From contig NC_008319.1 in NCBI RefSeq assembly GCF_000014585.1, positions 1,240,001-1,304,000 on the forward strand: DNA of 64,000 nt, in the 5' to 3' direction. The position numbers and the translations under genes are program-made. The first letter of the stretch is position 1. Each line of letters opens with the position of its first letter. Origin of the DNA: Synechococcus sp. CC9311. GTDB taxonomy: Bacteria; Cyanobacteriota; Cyanobacteriia; PCC-6307; Cyanobiaceae. Below the pieces are notes generated by a model that saw nothing but the letters and a program-made list of their open reading frames with translations, was not told the DNA's origin and ran no database searches. Positions 1-8,928 of the stretch are shown here, piece by piece.

Positions 1-14
1 ACAATAGAAAGCCG

Positions 15-1421
15 CTAGCTGAGCGAGTCAAGAAACTGTTGCGCGTTGGAGTAATGCGTTTCCATCACGTCGGGTGCCATGCGATCAAGATTTCGAGTCA
101 TCATCGCCAATCTTGGTTGTGAACGAAAAAAGTCTTCATGACGATGAATAAAACTCCAGAACAAGCCATCCCATATCCCACACCACTCTCCGGGTTTGTA
201 GTCAGACATTTTGCGAACGTAATTTGATCCTGATAAGTAAGGTTTGCTCGTAAAGATTCCACCATCGGCAAACTGACTCATTCCATAAATATTGGGAACC
301 ATGACCCAATCGTAAGCATCCACGAATAGTTCCATAAACCAGGTGTAGATGCGAGTGGGATGGAAACCACAAAGAAGCATTATGTTTCCGAGAAGCATCA
401 AGCGCTCAATGTGATGACAATATCCAGTGTTGAGGGCGCGTTTAATTGCATCGTCAATAGGTGGAAGTCCTGTGGTCCCTTGGTAAAATGCATCTGGAAT
501 AGGCCGATCATCAAAGTTCCAAAAATTGCTGTTGCGCATCGTTACTCCATGGCGCAGATACATAGCAGCCATGAATTCACGCCAACCAATGATTTGCCTC
601 AGAAACCCTTCCAGAGAATTCAGGGGGATCTCACTCGTTTCTGCAACTGCGAGCGTTTGGTTGAGAACCTGCTGGGGAGTAAGCAGTCCGAGGTTGAGCA
701 TCGGCGTTAAAACGCTATGCCACATCACGCGGTGCTTTGAGCTGATGGCATCTTCAAAGGTTCCGAAACCAGAAAGTCTCTGTTCCAAAAAGGTGTCAAG
801 CCATTGTTTTGCTGATCGGTGATCAACGGGTAAATCAATCGATGGTTCTTCAGGAACATTGATTCCTTTGGGAAGTTTTTTACGGTTATCGGCGTCATAA
901 CTCCAACGCCCACCGACAGGAGCTCCCTGATCATCGATCAAAACCCCTAAGCGCTTGCGCTGCATTTGATAGAAATTGGCCATCATTGGTTTGCGTCGGC
1001 CATTGAAATGTTCATCCATTACTTCGGTTGGTGTCAGTAACATCGGAGTGGGCAGAACATTGAGAACGCAATGGCGCCGTTCCAAGGTGTTTCTGACTCT
1101 TTTGCTTAATAAATCATCGATTGGATTCACCAAGTAAAATGTTTTATATCCAGAATCGACTAGTTGGTTGAGAAGATCTGATGTTTGCTGATTTTGCTTG
1201 GGTGTGAGTGTAAAAACGCTAAAACCTTTTAACTCAAGATGCTTTTGATAGGCAAGCATCGATTCTTGATGCAACTGGAGCTTGCGTGGGTGGATCGTGA
1301 GCGGCCATTGAGGATCACCTCCGAGGATCAAGCCGTCTGCAATCAAGGCGATGCTTCTGTTGTCACAAATTCCGGGATGGTGTTCGAAAAGCTGATGGGG
1401 AAAAACAAGCGTGATTTCCAT
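15..1421 (-). CDS. Photolyase/cryptochrome-related protein (FeS-BCP/DPRP branch)
   Basis: 468-aa member of the deoxyribodipyrimidine photolyase-related family, the prokaryotic (6-4) photolyase / CryB-like branch, which uses light and FAD to repair UV photoproducts. Visible family signatures are the N-terminal Rossmann start (LVFPHQLF), the GGRWSYDADNRKKLPKG block near residue 170, GWREFMAAMY near 280, and HHIERLMLLGN followed by PNIYGMSQFADGG in the C-terminal FAD-binding helical domain. Unusually, the SDYCxxC...ACPFN cysteine cluster that binds 4Fe-4S in Agrobacterium PhrB is not present: the region reads SDYKPGEWCGIWDG. This suggests a cluster-less variant. It sits just downstream of uvrC and a secreted small protein on the same strand, so DNA-repair genes are grouped. 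Function as (6-4) photolyase rather than CPD repair or signalling is inferred. Confidence 0.85.
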   Translation of the reverse strand: MEITLVFPHQLFEHHPGICDNRSIALIADGLILGGDPQWPLTIHPRKLQLHQESMLAYQKHLELKGFSVFTLTPKQNQQTSDLLNQLVDSGYKTFYLVNPIDDLLSKRVRNTLERRHCVLNVLPTPMLLTPTEVMDEHFNGRRKPMMANFYQMQRKRLGVLIDDQGAPVGGRWSYDADNRKKLPKGINVPEEPSIDLPVDHRSAKQWLDTFLEQRLSGFGTFEDAISSKHRVMWHSVLTPMLNLGLLTPQQVLNQTLAVAETSEIPLNSLEGFLRQIIGWREFMAAMYLRHGVTMRNSNFWNFDDRPIPDAFYQGTTGLPPIDDAIKRALNTGYCHHIERLMLLGNIMLLCGFHPTRIYTWFMELFVDAYDWVMVPNIYGMSQFADGGIFTSKPYLSGSNYVRKMSDYKPGEWCGIWDGLFWSFIHRHEDFFRSQPRLAMMTRNLDRMAPDVMETHYSNAQQFLDSLS

Positions 1422-1427
1422 AACGTC

Positions 1428-1742
1428 TTATCCGGCTTCTCCCGCTAGTCGGCAGGCACGCCGTCCGAGCGCTGTGGCTGGGATGCGATCCACCAGTCCG
1501 CCTCGTGGGCTGAGCTGCTGGTTTCGGCAGTCCATCACGACACGCTCCCGATGCCCTTGTTGATCTTCCAGGCGCATGCGCAGTTGCCAGTGATTTTTAG
1601 CGCTGCGGGTGATCTCATCGGCGCACACCACACCCGTGCACAGGCCCGGTGCCGCCAAGGCACGATCAGGACTGATCAGAGAGATGGCGACTGCGATCAA
1701 AACAGTGAAGATCAGTTTTGTGGCTTGAAAGCAGCGTTTCAT
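1428..1742 (-). CDS. Small secreted hypothetical protein
   Basis: 104 aa. The N-terminus is a clear signal peptide: basic MKRCFQATK, a hydrophobic stretch to about residue 24, and an ALAAPG cleavage region near residue 31. The mature part is about 70 residues with three to four cysteines ([22 protein letters not shown]) that could form disulfides in the periplasm. Its ATG overlaps the uvrC stop codon by 4 bp, so it is probably translated with uvrC. I do not recognise a named family, and no function can be assigned. Confidence 0.7.
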   Translation of the reverse strand: MKRCFQATKLIFTVLIAVAISLISPDRALAAPGLCTGVVCADEITRSAKNHWQLRMRLEDQQGHRERVVMDCRNQQLSPRGGLVDRIPATALGRRACRLAGEAG

Positions 1743-3694
1743 GCCATGTCCTCACCTGCCATCGCCATATTGTCCTCATCCATTTCCTGTGGATGAAAAT
1801 AGGCACGGATCTGCTTCGCCAGCGAGAGACCAACTCCGGGGGCTTGATGCAGTTGGTCCACGCTGGCCAGCTGAATGGCGTCAATCGATTGAAAGTGGGC
1901 CAATAGATCACGCACGCGTTTAGGCCCTAACCCTGGAATGTCAGATAGCCGAGAGCGCTTCATCCGCTGGCCTCGCTGCTGTCGATGGAAGGTCACTGCG
2001 AAGCGATGCGCTTCATCGCGCAACCGCCGCAACAAAGACACTCCAAGTTGATCTGGTTCGCTCTCGAGGGGCTGCTTTGCTTCTGGGAGGAAAATCTCTT
2101 CTCGTTGTTTGGCCAACGAACAGACCACAAGATCCTCATGCAGATCCAGCTCGCGTAAGGCCTCCATCACTGCGGATAACTGCCCCTTGCCGCCATCAAT
2201 CATCACGACATCGGGCCAATCGTGGAGTCCATCCATGTTCAGGCTGCTACTGGATTGACGCCGAACCTGATCCAGGTCAGCGCCTTCAGCTTTAACGCGG
2301 GCCCATTTTCGAAAGCGCCTGCGCATGATTTCTGCCATGGCCATGAAGTCATCGCTGTGGCCGGCTTGAATACTGCTGCTTTGGATTTTGTAACGGCGGT
2401 AATGCTGCTTGGCAGGAAGTCCGTCAATAAAGACCACCTGTGAGGCCACAGCATCACTGCCCTGAATATGACTGATGTCATAACCCTCGATTCGTCTTGG
2501 AGGTGTAGCTAATTCAAGAAGTTGAGCGAGATCCTCATTCGCTAAGGCTTGCTGTTCCTGGCTCTGTCGAGCCCTGCCAAGTTCAAATTCAGCGTTACGC
2601 ATCACCAAATCAATCAGGTCTGCTTTTTGACGCCTTTGGGGATGCAACACCTGAACTTTGCGCTCTCTTTGTTCGCTGAGCCATTCAGCAATCAAGCGTT
2701 GTTGAGGAAGCTCGTGCTGCACTAAAACTTCTGGAGGAATCTCAACAGCATCAACCTGGCTGTAGTGCTCTTCAATCACCCGCTGAAGGATTAATCCCGC
2801 CTGTAAATCTGTTGCATCTGCCGCGAAACCAAGTCTCCCCACAAGTTTTCCAGCACGCATCTGAAACAATTGAATGGCAGCAAAATGATCGTCTTGGGCA
2901 ACAGCCAAAACATCTCTACTTACTGATGCATCCGGCAAACTCATTTTCTGATCAGCTGTTAATTGATCAATTCCTTGAAGTTGATCCCGTATTCGCGCAG
3001 CAGATTCAAAATCAAGTCTCTCGGCGTAGCGTTCCATTTGCTGGTTCAGGAGTTGCCTGAGTTCATCACTTCGCCCCTGAAACACCATCGCAACTTTGCG
3101 TAAAATTTGGTGATAATCCTCAGAGCTAACCTTCTCCTGACAAACTCCTGGACAACGGCCAATCGAATAATTAAGGCAGGTGCGATTTGGATAAAGTGGT
3201 CGTGGGCGTTGGCGTAGTGGAAAGACACGTTTTACAAGAAAGAGGGTTCTTCTCAGTAAGCCCACATCCACATAAGGTCCATAAAACCGATCAAGTGGGC
3301 TTCGAAACCTTCGACGTCTAGTAATAAAAATTCGGGGGTAGTCTTCGCTCCAGGTAATGCATAGATAGGGATATTTTTTATCGTCTTTCAGCAGCACGTT
3401 GAAGTGTGGTTGCTGGTTTTTGATGAGATTCGATTCCAGAGCAAGCGCTTCAGCCTCGCTATCCGTGACAATGAATTCGATTTCGCAGATTTGCCGCACC
3501 ATCAAGCGGATGCGTGGACTCAGGTCATGGCTGCTGCGAAAGTAGCTTCGAACCCTGCTGCGCAAGGTTTTTGATTTTCCGACGTACAGCAATCGATCGT
3601 CTGCATCGCGCATGAGATAACAGCCCGGCTCAGTGGGGATGTCTTTCAGGCGCTGTTCCAGGCGCTCCGGTTGCTCTAGCAAAGGACGCTGCAT
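1739..3694 (-). CDS. uvrC: Excinuclease ABC subunit C
   Basis: 651 aa, a normal full length for UvrC, the dual-incision nuclease of nucleotide excision repair, which acts with UvrAB on damaged DNA. Domains in order: GIY-YIG nuclease at about residues 18-100 ([20 protein letters not shown]), the UvrB-binding UVR motif near 210-245 ([20 protein letters not shown]), the RNase H-like C-terminal nuclease near 400-560 ([29 protein letters not shown]), and two helix-hairpin-helix motifs at the end ([26 protein letters not shown]). It is divergent from coaD, with 55 bp between the starts, and the small secreted protein follows with a 4-bp overlap. Confidence 0.97.
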   Translation of the reverse strand: MQRPLLEQPERLEQRLKDIPTEPGCYLMRDADDRLLYVGKSKTLRSRVRSYFRSSHDLSPRIRLMVRQICEIEFIVTDSEAEALALESNLIKNQQPHFNVLLKDDKKYPYLCITWSEDYPRIFITRRRRFRSPLDRFYGPYVDVGLLRRTLFLVKRVFPLRQRPRPLYPNRTCLNYSIGRCPGVCQEKVSSEDYHQILRKVAMVFQGRSDELRQLLNQQMERYAERLDFESAARIRDQLQGIDQLTADQKMSLPDASVSRDVLAVAQDDHFAAIQLFQMRAGKLVGRLGFAADATDLQAGLILQRVIEEHYSQVDAVEIPPEVLVQHELPQQRLIAEWLSEQRERKVQVLHPQRRQKADLIDLVMRNAEFELGRARQSQEQQALANEDLAQLLELATPPRRIEGYDISHIQGSDAVASQVVFIDGLPAKQHYRRYKIQSSSIQAGHSDDFMAMAEIMRRRFRKWARVKAEGADLDQVRRQSSSSLNMDGLHDWPDVVMIDGGKGQLSAVMEALRELDLHEDLVVCSLAKQREEIFLPEAKQPLESEPDQLGVSLLRRLRDEAHRFAVTFHRQQRGQRMKRSRLSDIPGLGPKRVRDLLAHFQSIDAIQLASVDQLHQAPGVGLSLAKQIRAYFHPQEMDEDNMAMAGEDMA

Positions 3695-3749
3695 GCGTTG
3701 AATCTAGAGACCCTGCGCTGCATAGGATCCGATTAGTCCTTCATGGCTG

Positions 3750-4232
3750 ATGCGCGCTCTCTACCCGGGCAGTTTTGATCCACTCACCCTTGGTCATCTC
3801 GATTTAATCGAGCGTGGTTGCTCCTTATTCGGAGAAGTGGTTGTTGCTGTTCTCCAGAACCCAGGTAAGTCTCCAGCTTTCAGCCTTGATCAACGGTTGG
3901 AGCAAATCACTCAGGCCACCTCCCATTTGCAAGGGGTCACGGTGACCAGCTTCAACGGCCTAACCGTGAACTGCGCTCGAGAACACCATGCTCAGTTGAT
4001 CCTGCGTGGATTACGAGCGATGAGTGATTTTGAATACGAACTCCAGATTGCCCATACCAATCGATCTTTGGACTCAGAATTTGAGACGATTTTTCTCAGT
4101 ACTGCAGCCCACTACAGCTTTTTGAGCAGTTCCGTTGTGAAAGAAGTGGCTCGATTTGGTGGACGTGTGGAACATATGGTTCCGGCGGTGGTGGCGGAAG
4201 ACCTCAAGAGGTTCTTTAATTCGGCTTTATAA
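3750..4232 (+). CDS. coaD: Pantetheine-phosphate adenylyltransferase
   Basis: 160 aa, the usual CoaD length. It transfers AMP from ATP to 4'-phosphopantetheine, the penultimate step of coenzyme A synthesis, in the cytosol. Seen: [19 protein letters not shown] at the N-terminus with the T/HxGH nucleotidyltransferase motif, [13 protein letters not shown] in the middle, and [13 protein letters not shown] near 130, equivalent to the ISSTxxR motif. The start is the ATG giving [11 protein letters not shown]. The coiled-coil gene follows 10 bp downstream, so the two are probably co-transcribed. Confidence 0.97.
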   Translation: MRALYPGSFDPLTLGHLDLIERGCSLFGEVVVAVLQNPGKSPAFSLDQRLEQITQATSHLQGVTVTSFNGLTVNCAREHHAQLILRGLRAMSDFEYELQIAHTNRSLDSEFETIFLSTAAHYSFLSSSVVKEVARFGGRVEHMVPAVVAEDLKRFFNSAL

Positions 4233-4242
4233 GCCAGTTGCG

Positions 4243-5193
4243 ATGAGCGAGATCCAGTTCTCCGTGCTCGACCAGCTCGATCAGCTCGAGGAAATTGTTC
4301 TCGAAGGTAGTCGCATTCCTTTTAGTGGCGGAAGGCTAGTCAATGAGCAAGATGCCGTCGAGATCCTGGATGGCGTTAGAGAGTCGCTGCCCGGGCAGGT
4401 CGCTCAAGCTGATCAGTTGCTGCAAAAGAAGGACGAATTCATCACCTCAGCGCGCAGCCAGGCTGACGAAATTGTCCAAAAAGCCCAGCTTCAGCGCGAA
4501 CAGCTTGTGAGTGCCGCTGCGGTTCGGCAGGAAGCTGAACGTCAAGTTAATGAGATGAGAGATCAAGTTCGCCAGCAGTGCGAACAGCTCCTTCAGAGTT
4601 CTCGCCAGCAGGCCGCTCAAATGGAGCACGAAATGCAGTCCAAGCAGGTCCAGCTGGAGCAGCAATATGCAACGCGTCGTCAACAGTTAGAGCAGGAGGC
4701 TCTGCAACGTCGTCAACAACTTGATCAGGAAGCTCTCGAACTCAAGCGCCAATTGGCTGAGCATCATGAGCGAAGTCGACAGCAGTCAGCTCAGGAGCTA
4801 GAGCAAATCCGCAATGAAGGGGTCAAACTCCAGAAAGAGGCTCAAACGGAAGCTGAGCGGATTCATCACGATGCACTTCAGTTCCGTCAGCAGACGCAAC
4901 AGCAGTGTGAGTCTTTGATTCAGCGCACACGTCAAGATGCAGCCTCTGTTCAAGACGGTGCCAACCGCTACGCCGAGCAAACCCTGGGCGAACTAGAGCA
5001 ACGACTTAAAGAGATGGCGCAAGTGGTTTTGGCTGGGCGCCAGGAACTCGTCAAAATTCAAATGATTCGTCCCGATAGTTCCGCAGCTGAGACAGAAGGC
5101 CCTGAAGCAAAAAATCGTCAGGGTAAAGCCGTCTCGATGAACAAAGCACGTCGCGCAGCTTCCCGTCTTAGATCGATGAAGGGCACGGGCTGA
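4243..5193 (+). CDS. Coiled-coil (DivIVA-like) hypothetical protein
   Basis: 316 aa when started at the ATG giving MSEIQFSVLDQ; upstream in-frame codons overlap coaD and look non-coding. The first about 70 residues form a compact head (DQLEEIVLEGSRIPFSGGRLVNEQDAVEILD). From about residue 70 to 260 it is almost uninterrupted Gln/Glu/Arg-rich coiled coil (RQQLEQEALQRRQQLDQEAL). A basic tail follows (NKARRAASRLRSMKG). The layout resembles DivIVA/SepF-neighbour or ATP-synthase-b-like cytoskeletal proteins of cyanobacteria, and DivIVA-like is only a structural comparison. The 3' end overlaps the convergent dacB by 26 bp. Confidence 0.8.
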   Translation: MSEIQFSVLDQLDQLEEIVLEGSRIPFSGGRLVNEQDAVEILDGVRESLPGQVAQADQLLQKKDEFITSARSQADEIVQKAQLQREQLVSAAAVRQEAERQVNEMRDQVRQQCEQLLQSSRQQAAQMEHEMQSKQVQLEQQYATRRQQLEQEALQRRQQLDQEALELKRQLAEHHERSRQQSAQELEQIRNEGVKLQKEAQTEAERIHHDALQFRQQTQQQCESLIQRTRQDAASVQDGANRYAEQTLGELEQRLKEMAQVVLAGRQELVKIQMIRPDSSAAETEGPEAKNRQGKAVSMNKARRAASRLRSMKGTG

Positions 5194-6445
5194 GGCTGTA
5201 CACGGTCCTCAAGATCTGGCCGATCGTTGCGTTGGGTCGGCTCGCACCATTTGAGATCATGCTCAAGTAGCGCGGCCCGTCGTTCGTTTGGAGAATTCCT
5301 GAAATCGAGCGCACCCCTCGGATCGTTCCTGTTTTCCCCCAAAATTTGCCTTGGATCGGTGAGCCGATGAAGTAATTGCGCAGTGTTCCTCTCTGTCCAG
5401 CAATCGCCATCGAGGCTTGGTAGTAAGAGGCGTAAGGGTGTTGATCCATCCGCATCAACAACGCAGCGATGGTCTGACTTGACACACGGTTGTTGCGCGA
5501 AAGCCCACTGCCGTCTGCAACCCTGAGCCCCTCCACGGAGATCCCTTGTTGTTGCATCCAACGATGTGCCGCCGCAGATGCCGCTCTCACATCCCATTGG
5601 TCAGCAGCTTGTCTCAGCAAGACTTCTGCCGTGAAGTTATGACTTTCAGTGTTGGCAAGGCTCATCAAGGCATGCATCGGAGCAGAGGTCTCTTCATGCA
5701 GCACGATTTGATCGTCGCTTTGTTGTGGCTGTTGGCTGTCGCGAATCGGTTGCACTTGTTGAACCTGGATGGATCCGCCGCGACGTTTAACCTCTTTCTT
5801 GAACAACGTCTCTAACCGCCTGTAGGGATCGCTCACAGCACCTCCCAGAGCGTTACTGGTTAGGGCGAGGCGAGTGATTGGGGCTCCATAGGCATAGGCG
5901 CGATCTGAGGGGTGCCAATCGTTTGGCCACCAATTTTGGCGAGGTTCTTCCTGCACCATCAAATTCACGGAACCAGCCGAGGCTCCCCGTGCTCCTCCCT
6001 GTCCCATAGCGGCCATGGCAAAACGCTGTAAACCAGCAATTCCAAGATCAGGATCTCCTTGCCCCTTGAGCTCAAGGGTGCCATCAGCCCGTTGGACTAA
6101 CTGAGTACGCAAGCGGAAATCTGGGCCTAATCGGTCGAGGGCGAAGGCCGTACTGATGAGTTTTTGGTTAGAGGCTGGAATGCGTGCCATCGCACCATTC
6201 ACGTCACCAAGCAAATCACCATTGCTGTTTACCACTGAAACGCTCCAAGACCTGGCAATGGGAGCGAGCAAGCGATTCAGAGCTTGCTGCAGAGGTGCAC
6301 AGGAGCGTCCTCTCTGCTGGAGATCGGGAAGAGGCTGGTCGGACGGCGGTGGTGGAAGGGTTAGCAGCGGAGGCTGCTCGGCCCTAGCGGGGATTGAGGC
6401 TGCAGTGCTTGACGCCAGGGTTAGGACAAGGAGAGCTGCTTTCAT
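5168..6445 (-). CDS. dacB: D-alanyl-D-alanine carboxypeptidase/endopeptidase (PBP4, peptidase S13)
   Basis: 425 aa. It trims D-Ala from, or cleaves cross-links in, peptidoglycan in the periplasm. A signal peptide is visible (MKAALLVLTLASSTAASIPARAEQ). The three penicillin-binding motifs are in order: SxxK in IPASNQKLISTAFALD near residue 92, SxN in DGSGLSRNNRVSS near 310, and KTG in FWGKTGTIRGV near 370. Its start overlaps the upstream DUF4330 gene stop by 4 bp, so it is the last gene of a minus-strand run beginning at dapF. That run also supplies meso-diaminopimelate for the same wall, which fits a cell-wall role. Confidence 0.93.
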   Translation of the reverse strand: MKAALLVLTLASSTAASIPARAEQPPLLTLPPPPSDQPLPDLQQRGRSCAPLQQALNRLLAPIARSWSVSVVNSNGDLLGDVNGAMARIPASNQKLISTAFALDRLGPDFRLRTQLVQRADGTLELKGQGDPDLGIAGLQRFAMAAMGQGGARGASAGSVNLMVQEEPRQNWWPNDWHPSDRAYAYGAPITRLALTSNALGGAVSDPYRRLETLFKKEVKRRGGSIQVQQVQPIRDSQQPQQSDDQIVLHEETSAPMHALMSLANTESHNFTAEVLLRQAADQWDVRAASAAAHRWMQQQGISVEGLRVADGSGLSRNNRVSSQTIAALLMRMDQHPYASYYQASMAIAGQRGTLRNYFIGSPIQGKFWGKTGTIRGVRSISGILQTNDGPRYLSMISNGASRPNATIGQILRTVYSLSPCPSSI

Positions 6446-6972
6446 TGCACCTTCACACCACTTACCGTTCCATTCAGGCGGTAAAGCGCACCTTCAAGTT
6501 CTACGGGTGTGCCGACTTTCAACTTGGTTCCGGCGAGAACCACCCCGGATTTTGACACCGTTGCATCACCTTGAAGTACAAAGCGAGCATTCAATGTGCC
6601 AACAGTTGCTCTGTTTGGATCGGGTGCCGTCACGACTGATCCATCGGGTTGAACCGCCGCTAGCACACGGTTGATGTCGTCGACGCGAATCAACTTGACG
6701 CTTCCGGAGGGCTGATTCCGAATGATGATGCTCGCCCGTCCTGAAGAAAGTGCTTCCTGGACCAATGCGTCAGGGTCTGCTGCACTCACACGACGGACGT
6801 CGACCATGATCTGAACGGTTTTTACCGAACCGTTCGCTTTTGCAAACGTATTAGAGAGTTTGGGACTCCAAAGCACCCCACCAACGGCCATGAGACCAAT
6901 CAGTCCAGCAGTGACATCGAGAACTGACACCCCTCGTAATCGGTCTCTTAATGCCATACCCATTCCGATCAC
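6442..6972 (-). CDS. DUF4330 family membrane-anchored protein
   Basis: 176 aa. The N-terminus is short and basic (MALRDRLRG), followed by one hydrophobic segment at about residues 18-36 (LDVTAGLIGLMAVGGVLW). The rest is a beta-rich soluble domain with valine/threonine repeats (SVVTAPDPNRATVGTLNARFVLQG). This matches the cyanobacterial DUF4330 pattern of a single N-terminal helix with an extracytoplasmic domain, and the function of that family is not known to me. The start could be either of two nearby ATGs (residues 1, 4 or 6). It is translationally linked to dacB by a 4-bp overlap. Confidence 0.8.
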   Translation of the reverse strand: MIGMGMALRDRLRGVSVLDVTAGLIGLMAVGGVLWSPKLSNTFAKANGSVKTVQIMVDVRRVSAADPDALVQEALSSGRASIIIRNQPSGSVKLIRVDDINRVLAAVQPDGSVVTAPDPNRATVGTLNARFVLQGDATVSKSGVVLAGTKLKVGTPVELEGALYRLNGTVSGVKVQ

Positions 6973-7003
6973 TTGGCCACAGTAAAAGCGATATTCAGGA
7001 ACA

Positions 7004-7705
7004 TCAACTACTTAGATCCTCGATGAAACGGTCGACTGCCCCTAATTGGCGTCCAAGACTGTCACTTTCACCATTGAGTGCCATGTCAATGGCCTCTGCG
7101 TCTGGTTTTGAGGGCATCGTTCCCAAGAACCGATAACCATCAGGATCCGCTTTAAACAGATGCCACATCTCCACTTCGGTTTGCAGGAGTGCCCCTTCAG
7201 CCAGCGGTTCTAAGTGGAAAGCAGACCGCCATATCGAGAGAAACCCTTTGCGTCTGGCCCTAGCGACACTGCCTATACCCACACCAGCGTCTTCAAGCTT
7301 TCCATTGAGAAGAACCACCGTTCCCTGCCAGCTTTTGCAGATCTGTTCGACCATCTCGTAATCACTTGGTTGCGGCCCAATGGCCAAGAGCAATCGACCT
7401 GTGATTTCGGGATCCTCGGAAAGCATTAGATCCTTGAGGGCAAAGCAGTGAGTCGCCAGTTCGCTGCTTTCTCGCTGAGCCAGGGCCGCTGACCCTGCAT
7501 CAGGCCAGCCCAACACCACGTCGTGTCCTGCATCCTCCAATGCTTTGGCTAGTCGCAAAGCTGGTTTTAAAACCCTTAGGCCTTCGAAGCGCCAGGTCAC
7601 GGTCCAGCGTCGTTGCTGACGATCGCTCAGTGCTTTCTTGAGGGAGGCGAGGGTCATCGACTCGGCCTGTACAAGATCGGCAGGAAGGGTGACGGACAAA
7701 CTCAA
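7004..7705 (-). CDS. DUF1995 family protein
   Basis: 233 aa, soluble, no signal peptide. The sequence has the DUF1995 layout: an N-terminal VTLPADLVQAESMTLASLKKAL helix, RRWTVTWRFEGLRVLKPALRLA, a central Rossmann-like part (DVVLGWPDAGSAALAQRE, LLLAIGPQPSDYEMVEQI), and a C-terminal FHLEPLAEGALLQTEVEMWHLFKADPDGYRFL. Plant relatives in this family include chloroplast proteins linked to photosystem biogenesis; I infer no specific role. It is 35 bp downstream of the cysteine desulfurase-like gene on the same strand, so it is probably in the same transcript. Confidence 0.85.
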   Translation of the reverse strand: MSLSVTLPADLVQAESMTLASLKKALSDRQQRRWTVTWRFEGLRVLKPALRLAKALEDAGHDVVLGWPDAGSAALAQRESSELATHCFALKDLMLSEDPEITGRLLLAIGPQPSDYEMVEQICKSWQGTVVLLNGKLEDAGVGIGSVARARRKGFLSIWRSAFHLEPLAEGALLQTEVEMWHLFKADPDGYRFLGTMPSKPDAEAIDMALNGESDSLGRQLGAVDRFIEDLSS

Positions 7706-7740
7706 CTCGATGGGAGTGCTGCGCGGAGAGTACCTAGATG

Positions 7741-8928
7741 TCAGGCGAGATTGTGGTTCATGCGATCAATGGCGTTTTGAATCCGATCGTTGATTTCAGT
7801 CAAGGTTGCAGGGTTAATCCAGTAGCCAAGACTGAGCCGAAGCCCCGATCGCCTCCATAAGGGATCCACGCCCATCGCTTTAAGGATGGGGCTGTCACTA
7901 TCTCGGCCGGAGGAGCATGCACTCCCACTACTGGCTGCGATTCCTTCACGATCCAGGGCTCGTACCAAGGCACGACCCGACATCGGTTGACCGTGGCGAT
8001 CGGAGACCAGCATTGAGAGATGGTGCGGTAGACGTTCCGTGGGATGCCCATTGAGACGGATTGCATCGTTTTGGCAAAGCAGGGCTAACAAGGCATCGCG
8101 CACGGAAGCGATCCCTGATCCTGATAATTCGATTTGATTCGCCTGACAAGAAGCGATGTCACGGAATGCTGCAGCCATTCCTTGAGCTAAGACCGGGCAT
8201 TCGGTGCCGGCTCGCAGGCCATTCTCCTGTTCGCCGCCGGCAAATAAGGGCTGGATCCGTTCAGCGATCTCCTGTCTGAAGAGCAACAAACCGATGCCTC
8301 TTGGACCGCCACACTTGTGTGCTGAGGCCGTTAGGAGATCAACTGGAAGCTCATTCCAATTCGGGCAACCCTGGCTCAAGACTTGGGTGGCATCGGTGTG
8401 AAACGGAATGCGCTTCGAACGACATGCCTCTCCCACGACCTGGATCGGTTGAAGCGTTCCGACTTCACTCTGACCCCAGATCAAGGAGACGATTTTGGTT
8501 GGAGCTTGCAGTAATCGATCCAGATGTTCCATTTGGATCTTTCCAAAGGCATCCACGGGCCATTCTTCAATCGTCCATCCGCATGCAACCAATTGCTGAG
8601 CAGCTGCCGCAACAGCAGGGTGTTCTACAGAAGAGATCACCAATCTGCCTGGTGACTGGGTTTTGGCGAGTCCAATCAGGGCTAGATGGGCTGACTCAGT
8701 GGCACCAGAGCAGAACAAGATGTCTGATCGGTCAGCTCCCAGGCTGTTGCTGATGGAAAGGCGCGCACGTTCGAGTGACTCAGCAGCATCACAGCCGATG
8801 CGATGAAGGCTTGAAGGATTGCCCCAACTCTCCTGTTGCGCCCTGATCATGCAAGAGATCACGCTCTCTCTTAGGGGAGCGGTGGCACACCCATCCAGAT
8901 AAAAGTAGGGGTGTTCAGGGCCTGTCAT
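7741..8928 (-). CDS. Cysteine desulfurase-family aminotransferase (NifS/IscS type)
   Basis: 395 aa using the ATG giving MTGPEHPYFYLDGCATAP; a longer in-frame start exists but lies inside dapF. A PLP enzyme of fold type I, class V, that removes sulfur from cysteine for Fe-S or other cofactor assembly. Seen: YLDGCATAPL at the start (usual YLDNAATTPL), GNPSSLHRIG, the CSGATESAHLAL phosphate-binding stretch, the PLP lysine in SAHKCGGPRGIG, and the persulfide cysteine loop SSGSACSSGRDSDSP. The start overlaps the dapF stop by 14 bp, so the two are translationally coupled. The deviations in the first motif suggest a divergent paralogue rather than the main IscS/SufS. Confidence 0.88.
   Translation of the reverse strand: MTGPEHPYFYLDGCATAPLRESVISCMIRAQQESWGNPSSLHRIGCDAAESLERARLSISNSLGADRSDILFCSGATESAHLALIGLAKTQSPGRLVISSVEHPAVAAAAQQLVACGWTIEEWPVDAFGKIQMEHLDRLLQAPTKIVSLIWGQSEVGTLQPIQVVGEACRSKRIPFHTDATQVLSQGCPNWNELPVDLLTASAHKCGGPRGIGLLLFRQEIAERIQPLFAGGEQENGLRAGTECPVLAQGMAAAFRDIASCQANQIELSGSGIASVRDALLALLCQNDAIRLNGHPTERLPHHLSMLVSDRHGQPMSGRALVRALDREGIAASSGSACSSGRDSDSPILKAMGVDPLWRRSGLRLSLGYWINPATLTEINDRIQNAIDRMNHNLA

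Noticed and set aside
360-822. Plus-strand open frames opposite the photolyase-related gene
   Set aside because: They are antisense shadows of a strongly supported coding region and have no family-like sequence.
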